64,000 nt of DNA from Calamus simplicifolius (GCA_900491605.1 UESW01004630.1:528832-592831); one strand, 5' to 3'; positions 35,464 to 48,369 are shown, counted from the first letter of the stretch. The notes: generated from the sequence alone by a model not told the origin. Numbers and translations: made by a program.

Positions 35464-36240
35464 TTAAAAAATCATTAAATTAAACAACGAAGCCTGTGTG
35501 TCGGCCTGTGGGTTAGCCGGTTCGGTCGGCCCAGCATGTGAAATTGTGAGCACGGCCCGTTTTGCACAACTATTGAAGAGGACGGAGTGGGCCGGATTCC
35601 CCTCCCCGGCCTGTGATGCATGGCTGCAAAGCGTCCTTGCAGCCAAGTCGTATTACGAGTTGATAAAATTAGTCGTGTTATTAATGTCGCTGCATGTCCT
35701 TATCGCCAATCGTATATCATTATCAAGAATTACTGGCCTTCCACCCAACTTTTCATGCAATCCAACATGCATTAAAGGAAGCAAAGCAAACTCTCCCGAG
35801 CCACCAGCTAAAATGCTAAAATTCCAGTCCCCCGTTGCTGTCAATTTATGGACGACAGGCTCTCTCAACCATTCTCACAGCTTGCCATCGCCGTCTCTTG
35901 TTTCTCCTCCCTTTCCCATCAAGCATATATAACATTAATATTGACACCATGCAAAGCTTGCATGGCTGGCTGTCCAACCACGCAACCTAACACACAAAGT
36001 TGGGACGTCTCACCAATCATGCATGCATCACAATATAGGCACTTCACACTAAATCCATAAGGTTTTAGTATAATCCGGCCAGCCTCTAGTTCAAAATTTA
36101 CGTTGAAGATGCTACTAAGGGATTTAACATGAGATGCATGCCCAGACAAATGAGTAGTCATGCATGATCTCCTGCGTTTGAAGGCATGAAATAAACTTGG
36201 CCCACAAACCAACCTCCCTTCTAAAGAGTTTCGCCTGTTA
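35464..36240. other. GC-richer segment, unrecognised
   Basis: Composition rises to near-balanced around 35490-35680 and then falls. A 144-residue frame on plus (35498-35932) has no recognised domain and is crossed by open frames on the other strand. It could be an old single-copy segment or a decayed element. I do not call a gene. Confidence 0.4.
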
Positions 36241-36646
36241 AAAAGCTTTATCCTTGCTCAACAGAATTTTAGTTACCATCTTTCCATTGTTTTTTTTTTT
36301 TTTTTTCAATTGAGAAATAGTAGTTATTTTTTTTCTAAGAGCTAGAAATTTGAAATATATTTAATAGTCATTCAAATTTTGTTTGGCAGCGGCTATGCTA
36401 GAATGGTGGTGATTGATGACACCAGCAATGGGGATGAAGAGACTGGTGGTAGAATGATTAATTGGTGGTTGATGGCGATAGCAATAATGAAAATAGGAAA
36501 CACTAGTTTTGATTTTCAAAATTTAAGAAACAGGATTTTTCAGTTGTCATAGTATCTAAAATTCAGTATGGATTTTTTCTTTTGAATGGTAAAACTAGAA
36601 ATGAGATTATCAAACATCATTCCTATCTGATCACTCCCATATTTTT

Positions 36647-36647
<1 letters not shown>

Positions 36648-36693
<46 letters not shown>
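36648..36693. repeat. (GA)n microsatellite, about 23 units
   Basis: An uninterrupted GA run of about 46 bp. Confidence 0.95.
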
Positions 36694-36695
<2 letters not shown>

Positions 36696-39187
36696 CAAAA
36701 ACCAGAAGTGATGCCAAATAAGACATTTACTTTTAATAGAGTCTTATCAGTAAACAGTCCCTTATTATTTAAGAAATGATAAATTTAAGCTCTTCCAGAA
36801 AACACTTTCTCAAGTCAGAACACTAAGGTTTGTCATAAATGGGTCCGATAAAAATGATCAAATTGTGTTGATCTATTTATTAACTTGGTCATACATATTA
36901 AAATTTAGGGCCCAAATCCATTTAATTTGTTTTGACTCCTTTGGCAGTTAGGTAGAATGGTCTTGATTATGACCTGAGCTATTTACAGTTCATTTAACTT
37001 TTTTAAGCACTGTTTAACCCATTTAAAATAATCATATGCTTTCTTTAGTCCATTTGTATACAAAATATGATGATCATTCTCTTTATTCGTTGTAATTTGA
37101 AAAATCGCCATCACTTTTCCTCTCTATTAACAACTGAAGAAGACAACTACCTAACGAATGTTGCACACACTTAGAGCCAGATATTTCCAACACTCTATTC
37201 CATTATCCCCATACATGTAAGGCCTAGATCCATATCCATCTCATGGTTAGACTACTAATGGGTTGGATGACCCATACTATAACCCAACTTGACTTATCTA
37301 TATGCTGGTCCATATTTTGATTATTGATATGTTAAATCAGATTAAAAAATATGACTAAACTTAAATTCTAGAAAGAATCTAAGCCTTATATTTTTTCAAG
37401 CTAATCCAATTTGATCATATCCATATATCATCCAAATTTAAGTTAAACTAAAGAAAAGGGGTCCAATGTGACCCCAAACCCATCATATCTAACTCAAAAA
37501 CCTCATTTTTATTCTTCATCACTATAGATATCTTTTCTAATTTATTAAATAAACTCTTTTTATTTTTTTTTTAAAAGGGAAGCATTAAATAAATTCTCAT
37601 TTAGACCAATTCCTTCTTTTTCATCTCAACAAGCACATTTGCTCTCATTTATTTGCACAAAATTATATTTAGACACTCATATTTCATAGTTTGTTCTGAT
37701 GTATTCTTTATATTGCCCTTTAATATATCAATAAACATATACATAAAATTATAGTTTGTAAGCTTAAGAATAATTAATTACTTGGTGAAATTAAAAGTTC
37801 TTGAATAAAAATTGGAGCATAAATTGATTCTTTTAGAGCATATTTGGAACAGATTTTGATAGAGATAGAACTTCGATTATGTAGTTTTAATGATTTTCAT
37901 TATAATTGCCATGTTTCACATAAAGTAAAAAGCCATGAAATTGAATTCCAACTCTTAGGCTTGGAACCAAGATGATAATAAAATTTATAAAATATTTTTC
38001 CACATTAATAATTCATATTTAATTATTAATTATTATATTTTGACTCTAAAAGAATGGCAAGATGCTTAACTTGAGCTATAAATCCAACTTAACTAGCTTC
38101 AATATTTCATGTTGGATCTAGATCGGAATTTATATTCACTTAACTTCATGATCTACTATTTATAAAATCTTTTTTTATGGAGCCAACCTAATCTAACTTG
38201 ATCAATTAATGGGTTAGGTCTAGATCTTGAGCCCAAAATAACATTGGGATAGGTTGGGGTTAAATATGCTCTGGCCTGAGCTAACTTAGTTGGAGCTTTA
38301 CTAGTTGTTAGAGTGCTCATCCAATCAAATCTATCATTTTCTACTTTCTATCTACTCAAGCCTCTTGAGGAAGATATGGACCAAAGTTGCAACTCACTCG
38401 GAATGGAATTAAACCTCTATGCCACCACTAATTTGTATTCACTAGCATATAGGCTCCATTTGGCATTAATTTCGAAGCATCAAAAGAATTTTTGAAGGAC
38501 CAAAAATGTTTCTAAATGATTTTGAAGGGTCTCATAAAATTTTTAAAATAAATATTTTTTTATCTTCTATAAAAGTTAAATAAAGATTATTAGCCAAAAG
38601 GTTCGAAAAACTTCAATTTGAAGCCTTTAAACAAAAGCTCCACTGAAGATATATTTAAAATTTATTTTTACTTTGACTTTAAGGTCCCGACTTGATTCCC
38701 ATAAAAATAGTCACATGTTATTATATTATAATATTACTCTATTATACTTATGCTACAATAAAATATTAATATAATATCATTATCATTATAATATAATTAT
38801 ATAATGTTATAATATACTACTAAATGTTCAAATTCAAGCTACATATTTGGTGTAACTGAAAAAATGTAACAACTTTTTTTAACAATATAAGTAGTTTAGA
38901 AATAGGACATCATATCCAATAATTCGAATTATTGTCATGAAACTCTCATCACCTATTTCTTTTACAAAAAAGTAACTTTGTAAGAGTTAACACTACTGGG
39001 TACAACTTGATTCGGATTGATTATAAAATTATAATATAATATATAATATATTTGACTCAATTTCTAAGAATAGTAGGAATGTGATTTTTTTTTTAATCCA
39101 ATATTCTTATGCACTCTGATCTTGTCGTGGAGCTTGCGCTGATGGCTCATCCAGAAAGAACTTTTCCGCCATGCAACTCTTCACCAA

Positions 39188-39213
39188 TCTCTCTCTCTCT
39201 CTCTCTCTCTCTC
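39188..39213. repeat. (CT)n microsatellite, about 13 units
   Basis: A pure CT run. Confidence 0.9.
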
Positions 39214-39840
39214 GGCCATTGATGATTTCCAAGTGAAGGATTCAATTAATTCCGTCGTCGAAGTTGGAGAGTGAGTACGTGAGATGATCGGATTAGATTT
39301 TGATCAAAGTTGACATGGGGTCTCGTGTCGGCGATTGTCTCTTAGCAGCTCGTGCAATTATTCAGCTACAGTTCAATATATAGCTCTTTTGAGGGACATG
39401 ATTAATGGCACAAGGTTCGCATTCTGTCTCGGTAATATAGTTGTTTTGCATGGCCACACGTACCTTAACGCAAAATCCTTAATGGTCGTCGTCCCTTCCG
39501 CATTCTTTTAGTACAACGGAGCGGTAGGGATGACAGCCATAATTCAAGGAGCTAGATAAAGGTCCAGGTCCTGAAATTAAGTTGGCCTGCACCACCTTTC
39601 CTCTGACTATTCTTTGCACATAATCCTTCCAATAATAAATGGAGCAGGACCGCTACAACTTAATTACGTCCATTCCGGCCTCTTTCCTCAGCTGCATATA
39701 TTTACATGTGCTAATTTTAATTCGAGGGTTGAAGTTTTTTTTTTTTTTTTTTTTAACTTTGAATTGGGGGTGGAAACCCAACCCCTCAAGCAAAAACGAA
39801 GGTTGAAGTTGGTGTAATTCTTTTAACATCTTTTCTCTTT

Positions 39841-41059
39841 GGAAAAGACTTTGTACATCGCCTCTAGTGCAGCAAGTCCTATGTGGGCTGCATCGTTCTT
39901 TTTTATTAGTCCACGTACGCACGACATCCGTTAAGACAACTTTACGACATCCTGAGGAAAAAACTTACACATCCTATTTTTAAGCTTATGACACCATAGT
40001 TATAAAATTAAGACACCCGTTCAGAAAGCCAAAAAAATTTACAACATTCTAGTTTTAAACTTACGACACCCTAGTTTTAAACTTAAGATACTCATTCAAA
40101 AAAGGTATCTTTACATAAATTCCAAAAAAAAATTGTTTGATGTACTTTTTTTGGAATTTGTATAAACATCTTTTCTAAACGGGTGTCTTAAGTTTAAAAC
40201 TACGGTGTCGTAAGATTGAAAATAGGGTGTCGTAAGTATTTTTTGCTTTCTTAATGGGTGTCTTAGTTTATAACTACGGTGTCGTAAGTTTAAAACTAGG
40301 GTGTCGTAAGGTTTTTTTTTGCTTTCTTAATAGGTGTCTTAATTTTGACGTGATGTCATTAATATCAGCTTTTTTTTGAAATTTGTGTACAAACGAGTGG
40401 GTGTCGTAATTTTAACTACGGCGTCGTAAGATTAAAACTAGAGTGTCATAAGTATTTTTGCTTTCTTAACGGGTGTTTTAGTTTTATAACTACGGTGTCG
40501 TAAGTTTAAAACTAGGGTGTCGTAAGATTTTTTTTGCTTTCTTAATGGGTATCTTAATTTTGACGTGACATACATTAATACCAACTTTTTTTGGAATTTG
40601 TGTACAGATGAGTGGGTGTCGTAATTTTATAACAACACGGTGTCATAAGATTAAAACTATGGTGTCGTAAGTATTTTTTTTTTTAATGGGTGTCTTAGTT
40701 TTATAACTACGTAAGTTTAAAACTAGGGATCGTAAGGTTTTTTTTGCTTTCTTAATGGATGACGTGCATTAATATCTGTTCAGTTTTTTTTGGAATATGT
40801 ACAGACACATTAAAAAATGGGTGTCTTAAGTTAAAAACTATGGTGTCGTAAGTTTAAAATTAGGATGTACGGGTGTCTTAATTTTATAACTACGATATCG
40901 TAAGCTTAAAACTAGGGTATCGTAAGTTTTTCTTTCGGGATGTCGTAAAGTTATCTTAATATTTTTTAATGGGTGTCGTGCGTATGTGAACCAATAAAAA
41001 GGAACGATGTAGTTCACGTAGGACTTGCTGCACCGAAGACGATGTACAAAATCTTTTCC
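39841..41059. mobile_element. foldback element with long inverted ends and internal repeats
   Basis: The ends GGAAAAGACTTTGTACATCG and, inward from the right, GGAAAAGATTTTGTACATCG continue as inverted repeats for at least 90 bp. The left arm then carries CTTACGACACCC-type motifs and the right arm their reverse, GGGTGTCGTAAG, with the inversion centre near 40125. The right arm is extended by tandem units of about 200-215 bp, each with GACGTGA, GGAATTTGTGTACA and several GTGTCGTAAG motifs. It is non-coding. TCTCTTT flanks both ends (39834-39840 and 41060-41066), a possible partial TSD in low-complexity sequence. The ends match the MITE family at 2743. Confidence 0.78.
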
Positions 41060-41066
41060 TCTCTTT

Positions 41067-41430
41067 TTTAAGGATGTTAGCCGCGGCAACCATGTAGCCC
41101 ACCGTACGCCTTCTGGCTCCCCCCATATTTGAAGGGCAAGATTCAAACGAATGCCAATGGTGGTCGATGATATATAGGGAACTGGTCCTAGACCTAGCAT
41201 TGTCCTAGACCAAGCATTGTTCCCTCCCTCCCCCATTCTCTCTCTCTCTCTCTGTTATTTCTTTGACTCATCTGGTGAAAGAAAATATAGTCCCAACTTG
41301 GGCAAACGAAAGTGAGGTGGATTTTGCATTAGAAAAAAGGAATTCCTGTTGATTTGTTCATGCCTTCGATGTTTTCTGATTTTGTTTTTATTTTGTATGC
41401 TTTCTTCTTCGGTGCTACCATATCACTGCT
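41067..41430. other. short intergenic spacer, no gene seen
   Basis: Ordinary sequence with a CT run near 41239-41253, between the foldback element and the target site of the next copia element. Confidence 0.6.
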
Positions 41431-41435
41431 AGTTA

Positions 41436-42062
41436 TGATAGGGAATACAACAAATATTCCTCTAATATGATCGCTATTAGTACGGCCAAGCATGCAGTTG
41501 CGATAAAATCAACAAAAAACACAGAATAATAATAGGAACCAAAATCTAAAAGAAAACAGCGAGAGACGAGGATTTTACGTGGTTCACCCAAACTGGGCTA
41601 CGTCCACGGCGGCACAGGATCTGCAAGGCTTCACTAAGAGTTGAATCAGGTACAAGCCCTCAAAACTCTCTCTCTCAGAAACTCTTGTGATCTCACAATT
41701 TTTTTCTCTCTCTCTGCAGCCACAGAGGTCCTCACCGAGCCTCCAATTTATTTCACACGTTCGTAACTCCCAACGAGATTTTTGGCGGGCGGTTGCAGCT
41801 GAGATGACGCCTCAAATCCTCCTCCAAAAGCTCCCTACGGTGACTTTGGATAATGGCCAAAACATCCTCAACTAACTCCCCAAAATCTATCCAAATCTTA
41901 TGTTTGTTACTTTTGGATAATGAAAAAACCATCCTCAACTAACTCCCCAAAATCTATCCAAATCTCATGTTTGTTACTTTTGGATAATGACTGATTTGCC
42001 AACTCCTTCGTGAACTCTGATTTGGGGCTTCCTCTTGATGAAATTAATCTCCATCCATAACA
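41436..42062 (-). repeat. 3' LTR of the 41436-46734 copia element
   Basis: It matches 46106-46734 with scattered substitutions and small indels. A purine-rich stretch (AATCTCCAAGTGGGAGAT in element sense, about 42063-42080) abuts its inner edge. A near-repeat of about 75 bp built on CATCCTCAACTAACTCCCC occurs twice within the LTR (about 41862-41990). Confidence 0.92.
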
Positions 42063-42131
42063 ATCTCCCACTTGGAGATTAATGACATCAATCTTAGATC
42101 TACCTTCTTTCTCTGTGCCGCGCTCTCTGAT

Positions 42132-45100
42132 CTATCTCTTGGAAAGCTTCACCAAGTTGCAACAGAGACTCAACTTGTCTCTGCTCACAACCTTAGTGAA
42201 CATATCTGCAGGGTTTTTAGCTCCATCAATTTTCTCCAGCTTCAACTGCTCCTCATCCAATGCACTGCGTATGAAATGATACCTAAGCTGAATGTGCTTG
42301 GTTCTTGCATGAAATGCTGGATTCCTTGCCAAGTGAACTGCGCTCTGGCTGTCGCTCCATAATGTATTACACTTGTGCTCCTTGCCGAGCTCCTCCATCA
42401 ACCTCTGTAACCAGATCATCTCTTTACTAGCTTCAGTGATCGCCACATACTCAGCTTCTGTAGTTGACAATGCCACTATCTTCTGCAACTGAGATACCCA
42501 GCTCACTGCTGTATCACCGACAGTGAAAACATAACCAGTGGTGCTCCTTCCACTGTCTCTGTCACCAGAGTGATCGGCATCTACAAATCCCTGTACTTGA
42601 AGACTATCACCTCTATAGCACAAACTGTAAGTTGATGTACCCCTGAGATATCTTAAGATCCACTTCACTGCATTCCAGTGCTCCTTGCCTGGATTCTGCA
42701 TGTACCTGCTGACTGCTCCCACTGCTTGTGCGATATCTGGTCTTGTGCAAACCATTGCATACATTAGACTTCCCACGGCTGAGGCATATGGAACTCTAAT
42801 CATCTCATCCCTTGCCTTCTGAGTTGTTGGACACAACTGCTTGCTGAGCTTGAAGTGTGCTGCCAAAGGTGTTGACACTGCCTTTGCATTCTCCATATGA
42901 ACCTCTTCAGTACCTTCTCTACATAGTCCTCCTGAGATAGCCACAGCTTCCGTTGCTTCCTATCTCTGTTGATCCTCATGCCAAGAATCTGCTTCGCCTC
43001 TCCCAAATCCTTCATTGAGAACTTCTTTGCCATCAGTTTCTTGAGCTCTTCTATCTTCCTCATACTGGAACCTGCTACAAGCATATCGTCCACATACAAG
43101 GATAAAATAATAAACTCATTTGTAATGTACCTCTGAAAGTACACACAATGATCTGACTGGCATCTGGTGAAGCCTTTTTCTAGCATGAAACTGTCAAACT
43201 TGAGGTACCATTGCCGCGGAGCCTGCTTCAGACCATACAAACTTTTCTTCAATCTGCAGACCATGTCATCCTTTCCCTGACCTGAAAACCTTCTGGCTGA
43301 TGTACAGCTCCTCTTCCAAATCTCCATGAAGAAATGTTGTCTTCACATCTAACTGCTCTAGATGAAGATCCTCCACTGCTACCATGCTCAGAATCACCCT
43401 GATGGATGTCATCTTGACTACTGGGGAAAAGATCTCCTGAAAGTCAATTCCCTCTTTCTGTGCATAACCCTTGACAACTAACCTTGCCTTGTATCTCTTG
43501 GTACCATCGACCTCATTCTTCATCTTGTACACCCATTTGTTGAACAGAGCTTTCTTGCCAGCGGGTAACTTCACAAGATCCCAAGTCTTGTTTTGCTTTA
43601 AAGAGTCCATCTCCTCTTTCATAGCCAACTCCCACTTGACCTTAGCTTCATCCTGCATGGCTTCAACAAAACATTCTGGCTCTCCAGAATCTGTGTACAA
43701 AACATAATCATTAGCAGAATACCTCTGTGATGGCCTGGTAACCCTCGTGGTCCTCCTCAACTGTGGGGACACCGGCTGAGGTACCGATGTATGCATGTGG
43801 CTGTCTGTTCCAACCACATCTTCCTCCTCCACATCCTCGGAGTTTCCATCTTCAGTTTGCACTCGGGGAATTTCTCCATCTCTGACAGGATCGAGTTCTA
43901 TAAACTCATGTTTCTTTTCTTCCACTGCATCCTTCCTGTCTTTGTAAGTATGCTCTTCATCAAATACCACATTCCTGCTTCGAATGATCTTATTGTTCTG
44001 AAATCCCAGAGCTTGTAGCCATACTCATCGCCACCGTATCCAATGAAAACACACTTTGTAGACTTGGAGTCTAACTTACTCCTCTTCTCTTTCTCAATCA
44101 GAGAATAAGCAATGCAGCCAAATACTTTAAGAAAAGAATGTTTGACATGTTTTTCTGTCCAAACCTCCTCTGGAATCCCACCATCCAATGCACTGGATGG
44201 ACTCCTGTTGATCAAATACACTGCGGTGTCCAGTGCTGCCGCCCAAAAATATGTAGGTAGACCTGAGTCAAACCTCATACTCCTCTCTCTCTCAAGAATG
44301 GTCCTGTTCATTCTTTCTGCCACACCATTCTGCTCTGGTGTCCCTGGGACGGTCTTGATCCTTCTGATTCCATGCTCTGCGTAGTAGACATCAAACTCTC
44401 TACTGCAGTATTCGCCACCGTTATCTATCTTGAGACACTTGAGACTTGCTCCAGTCTGGCTTTCACACATGACTCTCCATCTCTTGAAGATGCCAAAGAC
44501 CTCAGACTTTTCTTCATAGCAAACACCCAGATTTTCCTGCTGAAATCATCTATAAACATGACAAAGTACTTATTGCCGCATATGATGCCACTGGTGCTGG
44601 ACCCCAGACATCTGAATGAACCAACTCCAGCCTTTCAGTCTTCTTCTGAGTTCTTGCTAACTGAAAACTCACTGTTTTCTGCTTACCATAGATACACCCT
44701 TCACAAAACTCTAGATTCACCTTCTTTAGCCCAGGTAGAAGCTCTCTCCTGTGTAGAATATTCAAGTTCTTCTCACTAAGATGACTGAGCCTCCTGTGCC
44801 ATAATGTAGTCACTGTACCCGTGTCTCCTGCTACCATTGAAACTGAACTCTCACTGTCTGCCAAGAAGTAGAGAGTGCTGTCCGCTTCCCTTTGACAACA
44901 ACCATAGACCCTTTAGTAATTTTCCACTCAGAATTATCAAAAATGGCTATATAACCCTCAACATCAAGCTGACTAATAGAAATTAGGTTTTTCTTTAACT
45001 CTGGGATGTATCAGACTTGTGCAAGTCTCAATTCTCCGCCTGTCACTGGCTTCAGTACAATTGTTCCTCAACCAACAATTCTGCACTACTGTCCATTGCC

Positions 45101-46070
45101 AACTGTGACATAACCAAAATCTCCTTGGACAAAATCTGAAAATAGGTGTCTCTTTGAGCTATAATGGTAAGAAGCCCCTGAGTCTACAAACCACAGATCT
45201 GAGTTTGCCCCATCACTGGCTGACAGGCACACATCCTCAAAATTTCGCTCAATAGTACTCACAACATTTGCTTCCTGACCTTCTATCTTGCTCTCTGCAC
45301 CTTTTTCCTTCTTCTTACCCCAACAATCCTTGCTCATATGACCTTTCTTCCCGCAGTTCCAACACTTCATGAGAAATCTCCCTTTGGACTTTCCTTTACT
45401 TTTGGACTGGCCTTTCTCTGACTTCTTCCTCTCCTGTGATCTTCCTCTGGTATCCACCATGAGTGCAGTACTTGTAGAAGTCCCACCCACAGCCTTTCTT
45501 CTCATCTCATCATTCAATATACAACTAACTGCATCATTGAATGTAAGAATACCTGATACCGAGTTGCTGACTGTCATCACAAGATTGTCCCAACTCTCTG
45601 GTAAGGAACATAAGAAAAGAAGCACCCTAAATGAATCATCAAAAATAACAGAGACCGACTCCAATTGATTAATCATCGAGTTGAACTCGTTTAGATGCTC
45701 TGTCACTGAACTTCTCAGCCATCTTCAAATTGAAGAGCTTTTTCATGAGAAATATCTTATTTGAGGTGAAAGGTTTTTCATACAGCTTTGTTAAAGCGAT
45801 CATCATATCCATGGTGGTCTTTTCCTTTGCAATATTAAACGCCACTTGAGGTGTCAATGACAATCTGATCGTGGCCAGGGCTTTCTTATCCAGAATCATC
45901 CAATCTGAGTCGCTTATTGAATCCGGCTTCTTTCCCTCTAATGGAAGGTAAAGATCCTTCTGATATAGGTAGTTCTCAATTTGCATCCTCCACCATCCGA
46001 AATTGTGACCATTGAATTTCTCGATTTTGATCTTCTCTTCTGCCATCTCTTTGTTGATTTGTCCGACCAT
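42132..46070 (-). pseudogene. copia gag-pol polyprotein with several frameshifts
   Basis: The gag ATG is at 46070 (MVGQINKEMAEEKIKIEKFN). A frameshift near 45700 leads to the rest of gag and the zinc knuckle CWNCGKKGHMSKDC (about 45325-45365). Protease follows with WFVDSGASYHYSS (about 45170-45205), and the frame then breaks near 45086. The integrase zinc-binding region is LWHRRLSHLSEKN; the core has VHSDVWGPAP and KIDNGGEY, with PGTPEQNGVAERMNRT. RT shows YKARLVVKGYAQKEGIDF, FLHGDLEEELYIS and YVDDMLVAG, with shifts near 43300 and 42900. RNase H has DADHSGDRDSGRSTTGY, ALSTTEAEY and SDSQSAVHLARNP, ending at 42132. All catalytic acidic motifs are still visible, so decay is recent to moderate, but no continuous product can be made. 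Confidence 0.92.
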
Positions 46071-46092
46071 AATAATATAAAGAAAACCAAGC

Positions 46093-46104
46093 TGTGATAC
46101 CAAT
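46093..46104 (-). promoter_or_regulatory. primer binding site, tRNA-Met type
   Basis: In element sense it reads TGGTATCACAGC, a few bases inside the 5' LTR. One base differs from TGGTATCAGAGC. Confidence 0.85.
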
Positions 46105-46105
46105 T

Positions 46106-46734
46106 TGATAGGGAATACAACAAATATTCCTCTAATATGATCACTATTAGTATGGCCAAGCACGCAGTTACGATAAAATCAAAAAAAAATACAGAATAAT
46201 AATAGGAACCAAAATCTAAAAGAAAACAGTGAGAGACGAGGATTTTACGTGGTTCACCCAAACTGGGCTACGTCCACGGCGGCACAGGATCTGCAAGACT
46301 TCACTAAGAGTTGAATCAGGTACAAGCCCTCAAAACTCTCTCTCTTTCAGAAACTTTTGTGATCTCACAATTTTTTTCTCTCTCTCTGCAGCACAGAGGT
46401 CATCACCGAGCCTCTAATTTATTTCACACGTTCGTAACTCTTACATAAGATTTTTGTGGCTGGCGGTTGCAGCTGAGATGCCTCAAATCCTCCTCCAAAA
46501 GCTCCCTATGGTGATTTTCGATAATGGCCAAAACATCCTCAACTAACTCCCCAAAATCTATCCAAATCTTATGTTTGTTACTTTTCGATAATGACAAAAA
46601 TCATCCTCAACTAACTCCTCAAAATCTATCCAAATCTCATGTTTGTTACTTTTGGATAATGACTAATTTGCCAACTCCTTCTTGAACTCTGATTTGGGGC
46701 TTCTTATTGATGAAATTAATCTTTATCCATAACA
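46106..46734 (-). repeat. 5' LTR of the 41436-46734 copia element
   Basis: Partner of 41436-42062. The outer side carries TSD AGTTA and the inner side leads into the PBS. Confidence 0.92.
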
Positions 46735-47018
46735 AGTTATTCTAGTTAACTGGATGTAGACCAAACCAGCAGGCCTAAGGCAAACGGATCCAAGTAGACC
46801 TTCATTTTAAAATCCACCAGGTTTGGCCTCCAGCAATGGGTGAACCCCTTCAATCCGGCATAACCTACCCTTTCCACCTAAGCTCATTAAAATAAAGTTG
46901 CAACCCCTTGCTAAGTTCACCCAAACCTTACTTGACCAAAACTATTTTCTGAGACGAATATACGTACTCAATCCATACCACCTGATGGGGTCAGTTGACC
47001 CCACGAAAAATAAAATTT

Positions 47019-47231
47019 AAGGCCGACATCTCCAAGACCGACACTCGACGGCCTCGAAGGCCGACACCCGACGGCCCCAAAGGCCGGCACCCGAAGGCCG
47101 ACACCCGACGGCCCCAAAGGCCAACACCCGACGGCCCCGAAGGCCGGCACCCGATGGCCTCGAAGGCTGACATCCGACGGCCCCAAAGGCCGACATCTCC
47201 AAGACCGACACCAGACGGCCACAAAGGCTGA
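47019..47231 (+). repeat. LTR short tandem array, GGCCGACACCCGACGGCC units
   Basis: Roughly nine imperfect units of 22-24 bp are built on GGCCGACACCCGACGGCC followed by CCAAA or TCGAA. Units vary mainly at CpG sites. The second LTR has a related array (about 52398-52600) with a different unit order. Confidence 0.85.
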
Positions 47232-47299
47232 CAGACCCCAGTGCCGGCCGCCAGCGTTGGCCCCCGGTGTCTCCGAGCAAGGCGGCCCCGGCACATTCC

Positions 47300-47870
47300 T
47301 CGCCGGCCCCGACGTCTCCAGTCCCGCCGAGTCAGCCAAGGCCGCCCCGGCCGGCCCGACTCGGCCCTGGCGTCTCCAAGTTAGCCGGCCCTGGCACATT
47401 CCTAGCCGGCCCCGGTGTCTCCAAGCAAGGCGGCCCCGGCGCATTCCTTGCCGGCCCCGGTGTCTCCAAGCAAGGCGGCCCCGGCGCATCCCCCGCCGGC
47501 CCCGGCGTCTCCAGTCCCGCCGAGCCGGCCAAGGCCGCCCCCGGCCGGCCCGACTCGGCCCCGGCATCTCCAATCCCACCGAGTCGGCCAAGGCCGTCCC
47601 CGGCCAGCCCGACTCGGCCCCGGCGTCTCCAGTCCCGCCGAGTCGCCCAAGGCCATCCTCGGCCGGCCCGACTTGGCCCTGGCATCTCCAGTCCCGCCGA
47701 GTCGGCCAAGGCCGTCCGCGGCCGGCCCGACTCGGCCCCGGCGTCTCCAGTCCCACTGAGTCGGCCAAAGCCGTCCTCGGCTGGCCCGACTCGGCCCCGA
47801 CGTCTCCAGTCCCGCCGAGTCGGCCCCGCCCCGGCACTGCCTTGCCGGCTGGATGGGCCCCGGCCATCTC
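47300..47870 (+). repeat. LTR long tandem array, about 59-bp units with 10-bp inverted repeat
   Basis: Repeated units carry CCGACTCGGC, then GGCGTCTCCAGTCCC, then GCCGAGTCGG. The first and last blocks are perfect inverted repeats 10 bp long, so each unit can fold. About nine units are present, some degenerate. The right LTR has the same array at about 52680-53210 with fewer units. Open frames in several phases here reflect the repeat, not genes. Confidence 0.85.
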
Positions 47871-48080
47871 GGGTCGACCCGGCTCGGCCCTGACAAATCG
47901 GGATCTCCCAGTTCCCGCCAGATCAGCCCCAGCGGCTCAAGAATCTGCCTCTCTGATGCGCGCCGCCCGATAGCCCGCTGCTGATGGGACGTAACCTACC
48001 AACTAGCCCAGATTCACACAAGGGCTCTGCAGACGTTTTGACTTCACGCCACCCCACGTGGTCGTGCCAGTGTCAACCCC

Positions 48081-48088
48081 TATAAAAG
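48081..48088 (+). promoter_or_regulatory. TATA box of the gypsy LTR
   Basis: TATAAAAG lies in CCCCTATAAAAGGGTAAATC, downstream of a CCACGTGG site at about 48053-48060. The same pair is conserved in the right LTR (53434-53441), so transcription probably starts about 30 bp further on. Confidence 0.8.
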
Positions 48089-48369
48089 GGTAAATCCACT
48101 CACCAAACAGGTACGCGCGATAACCCCCAAAATCGCCATCTAAACTCTCAAAAGGGATTCCTCTTCTCGGAGACCCTCTTCTCCACCCAAAATAGGGCTC
48201 ACTCGAGCCCTTCTTCAGCTGTGACCTCAGTCACTAACTTGGCCGTCGGAGGGTCCCGTCGGAGCCCCCTCCGGCCCCGGGACTTCCTTGCAGGCAACCT
48301 GGCAAGGCAAGGATTCGAAGAGCGCCTCCGTTCCCGACGTCCAGGAGAGGTGATCGGGCGTCATCAGAT

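Larger units (their letters stand above)
36241..39840. other. anonymous AT-rich DNA with simple repeats
   Basis: It contains a GA microsatellite (36648-36693), a CT microsatellite (39188-39213) and a T-run (about 39735-39754). No gene or element ends were recognised; frames are short and low-complexity. Confidence 0.55.
41436..46734 (-). mobile_element. complete but decayed Ty1/copia retrotransposon, TSD AGTTA
   Basis: The 5299-bp minus-strand element has LTRs of 627 and 629 bp, beginning TGTTATGGAT (or TGTTATGGAT-like) and ending CCCTATCA in element sense. TSDs are AGTTA (41431-41435 and 46735-46739). PBS, PPT, gag, protease, integrase, RT and RNase H are all recognisable, but the coding region has many frameshifts. 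Confidence 0.95.
46983..48366 (+). repeat. 5' LTR of the gag-only gypsy element
   Basis: It starts TGATGGGGTCAGTTG and ends GGGCGTCATCA. Inside are a short array of about 23-bp units (47019-47231), a long array of about 59-bp units (about 47300-47870) and a TATA box. It is very GC-rich and CpG-rich in the arrays. Confidence 0.92.

Noticed and set aside
35498..35932. 144-residue frame as a gene
   Set aside because: No recognised domain, open frames on the other strand, and no intron or promoter signals that I can support.
46968..47973. Long proline/arginine- and glycine-rich frames on both strands of the gypsy LTR
   Set aside because: Several overlapping frames are open at once because the repeats are GC-rich and stop-poor; no start context, domain or conservation supports a protein. 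The same applies to 52341-53376.
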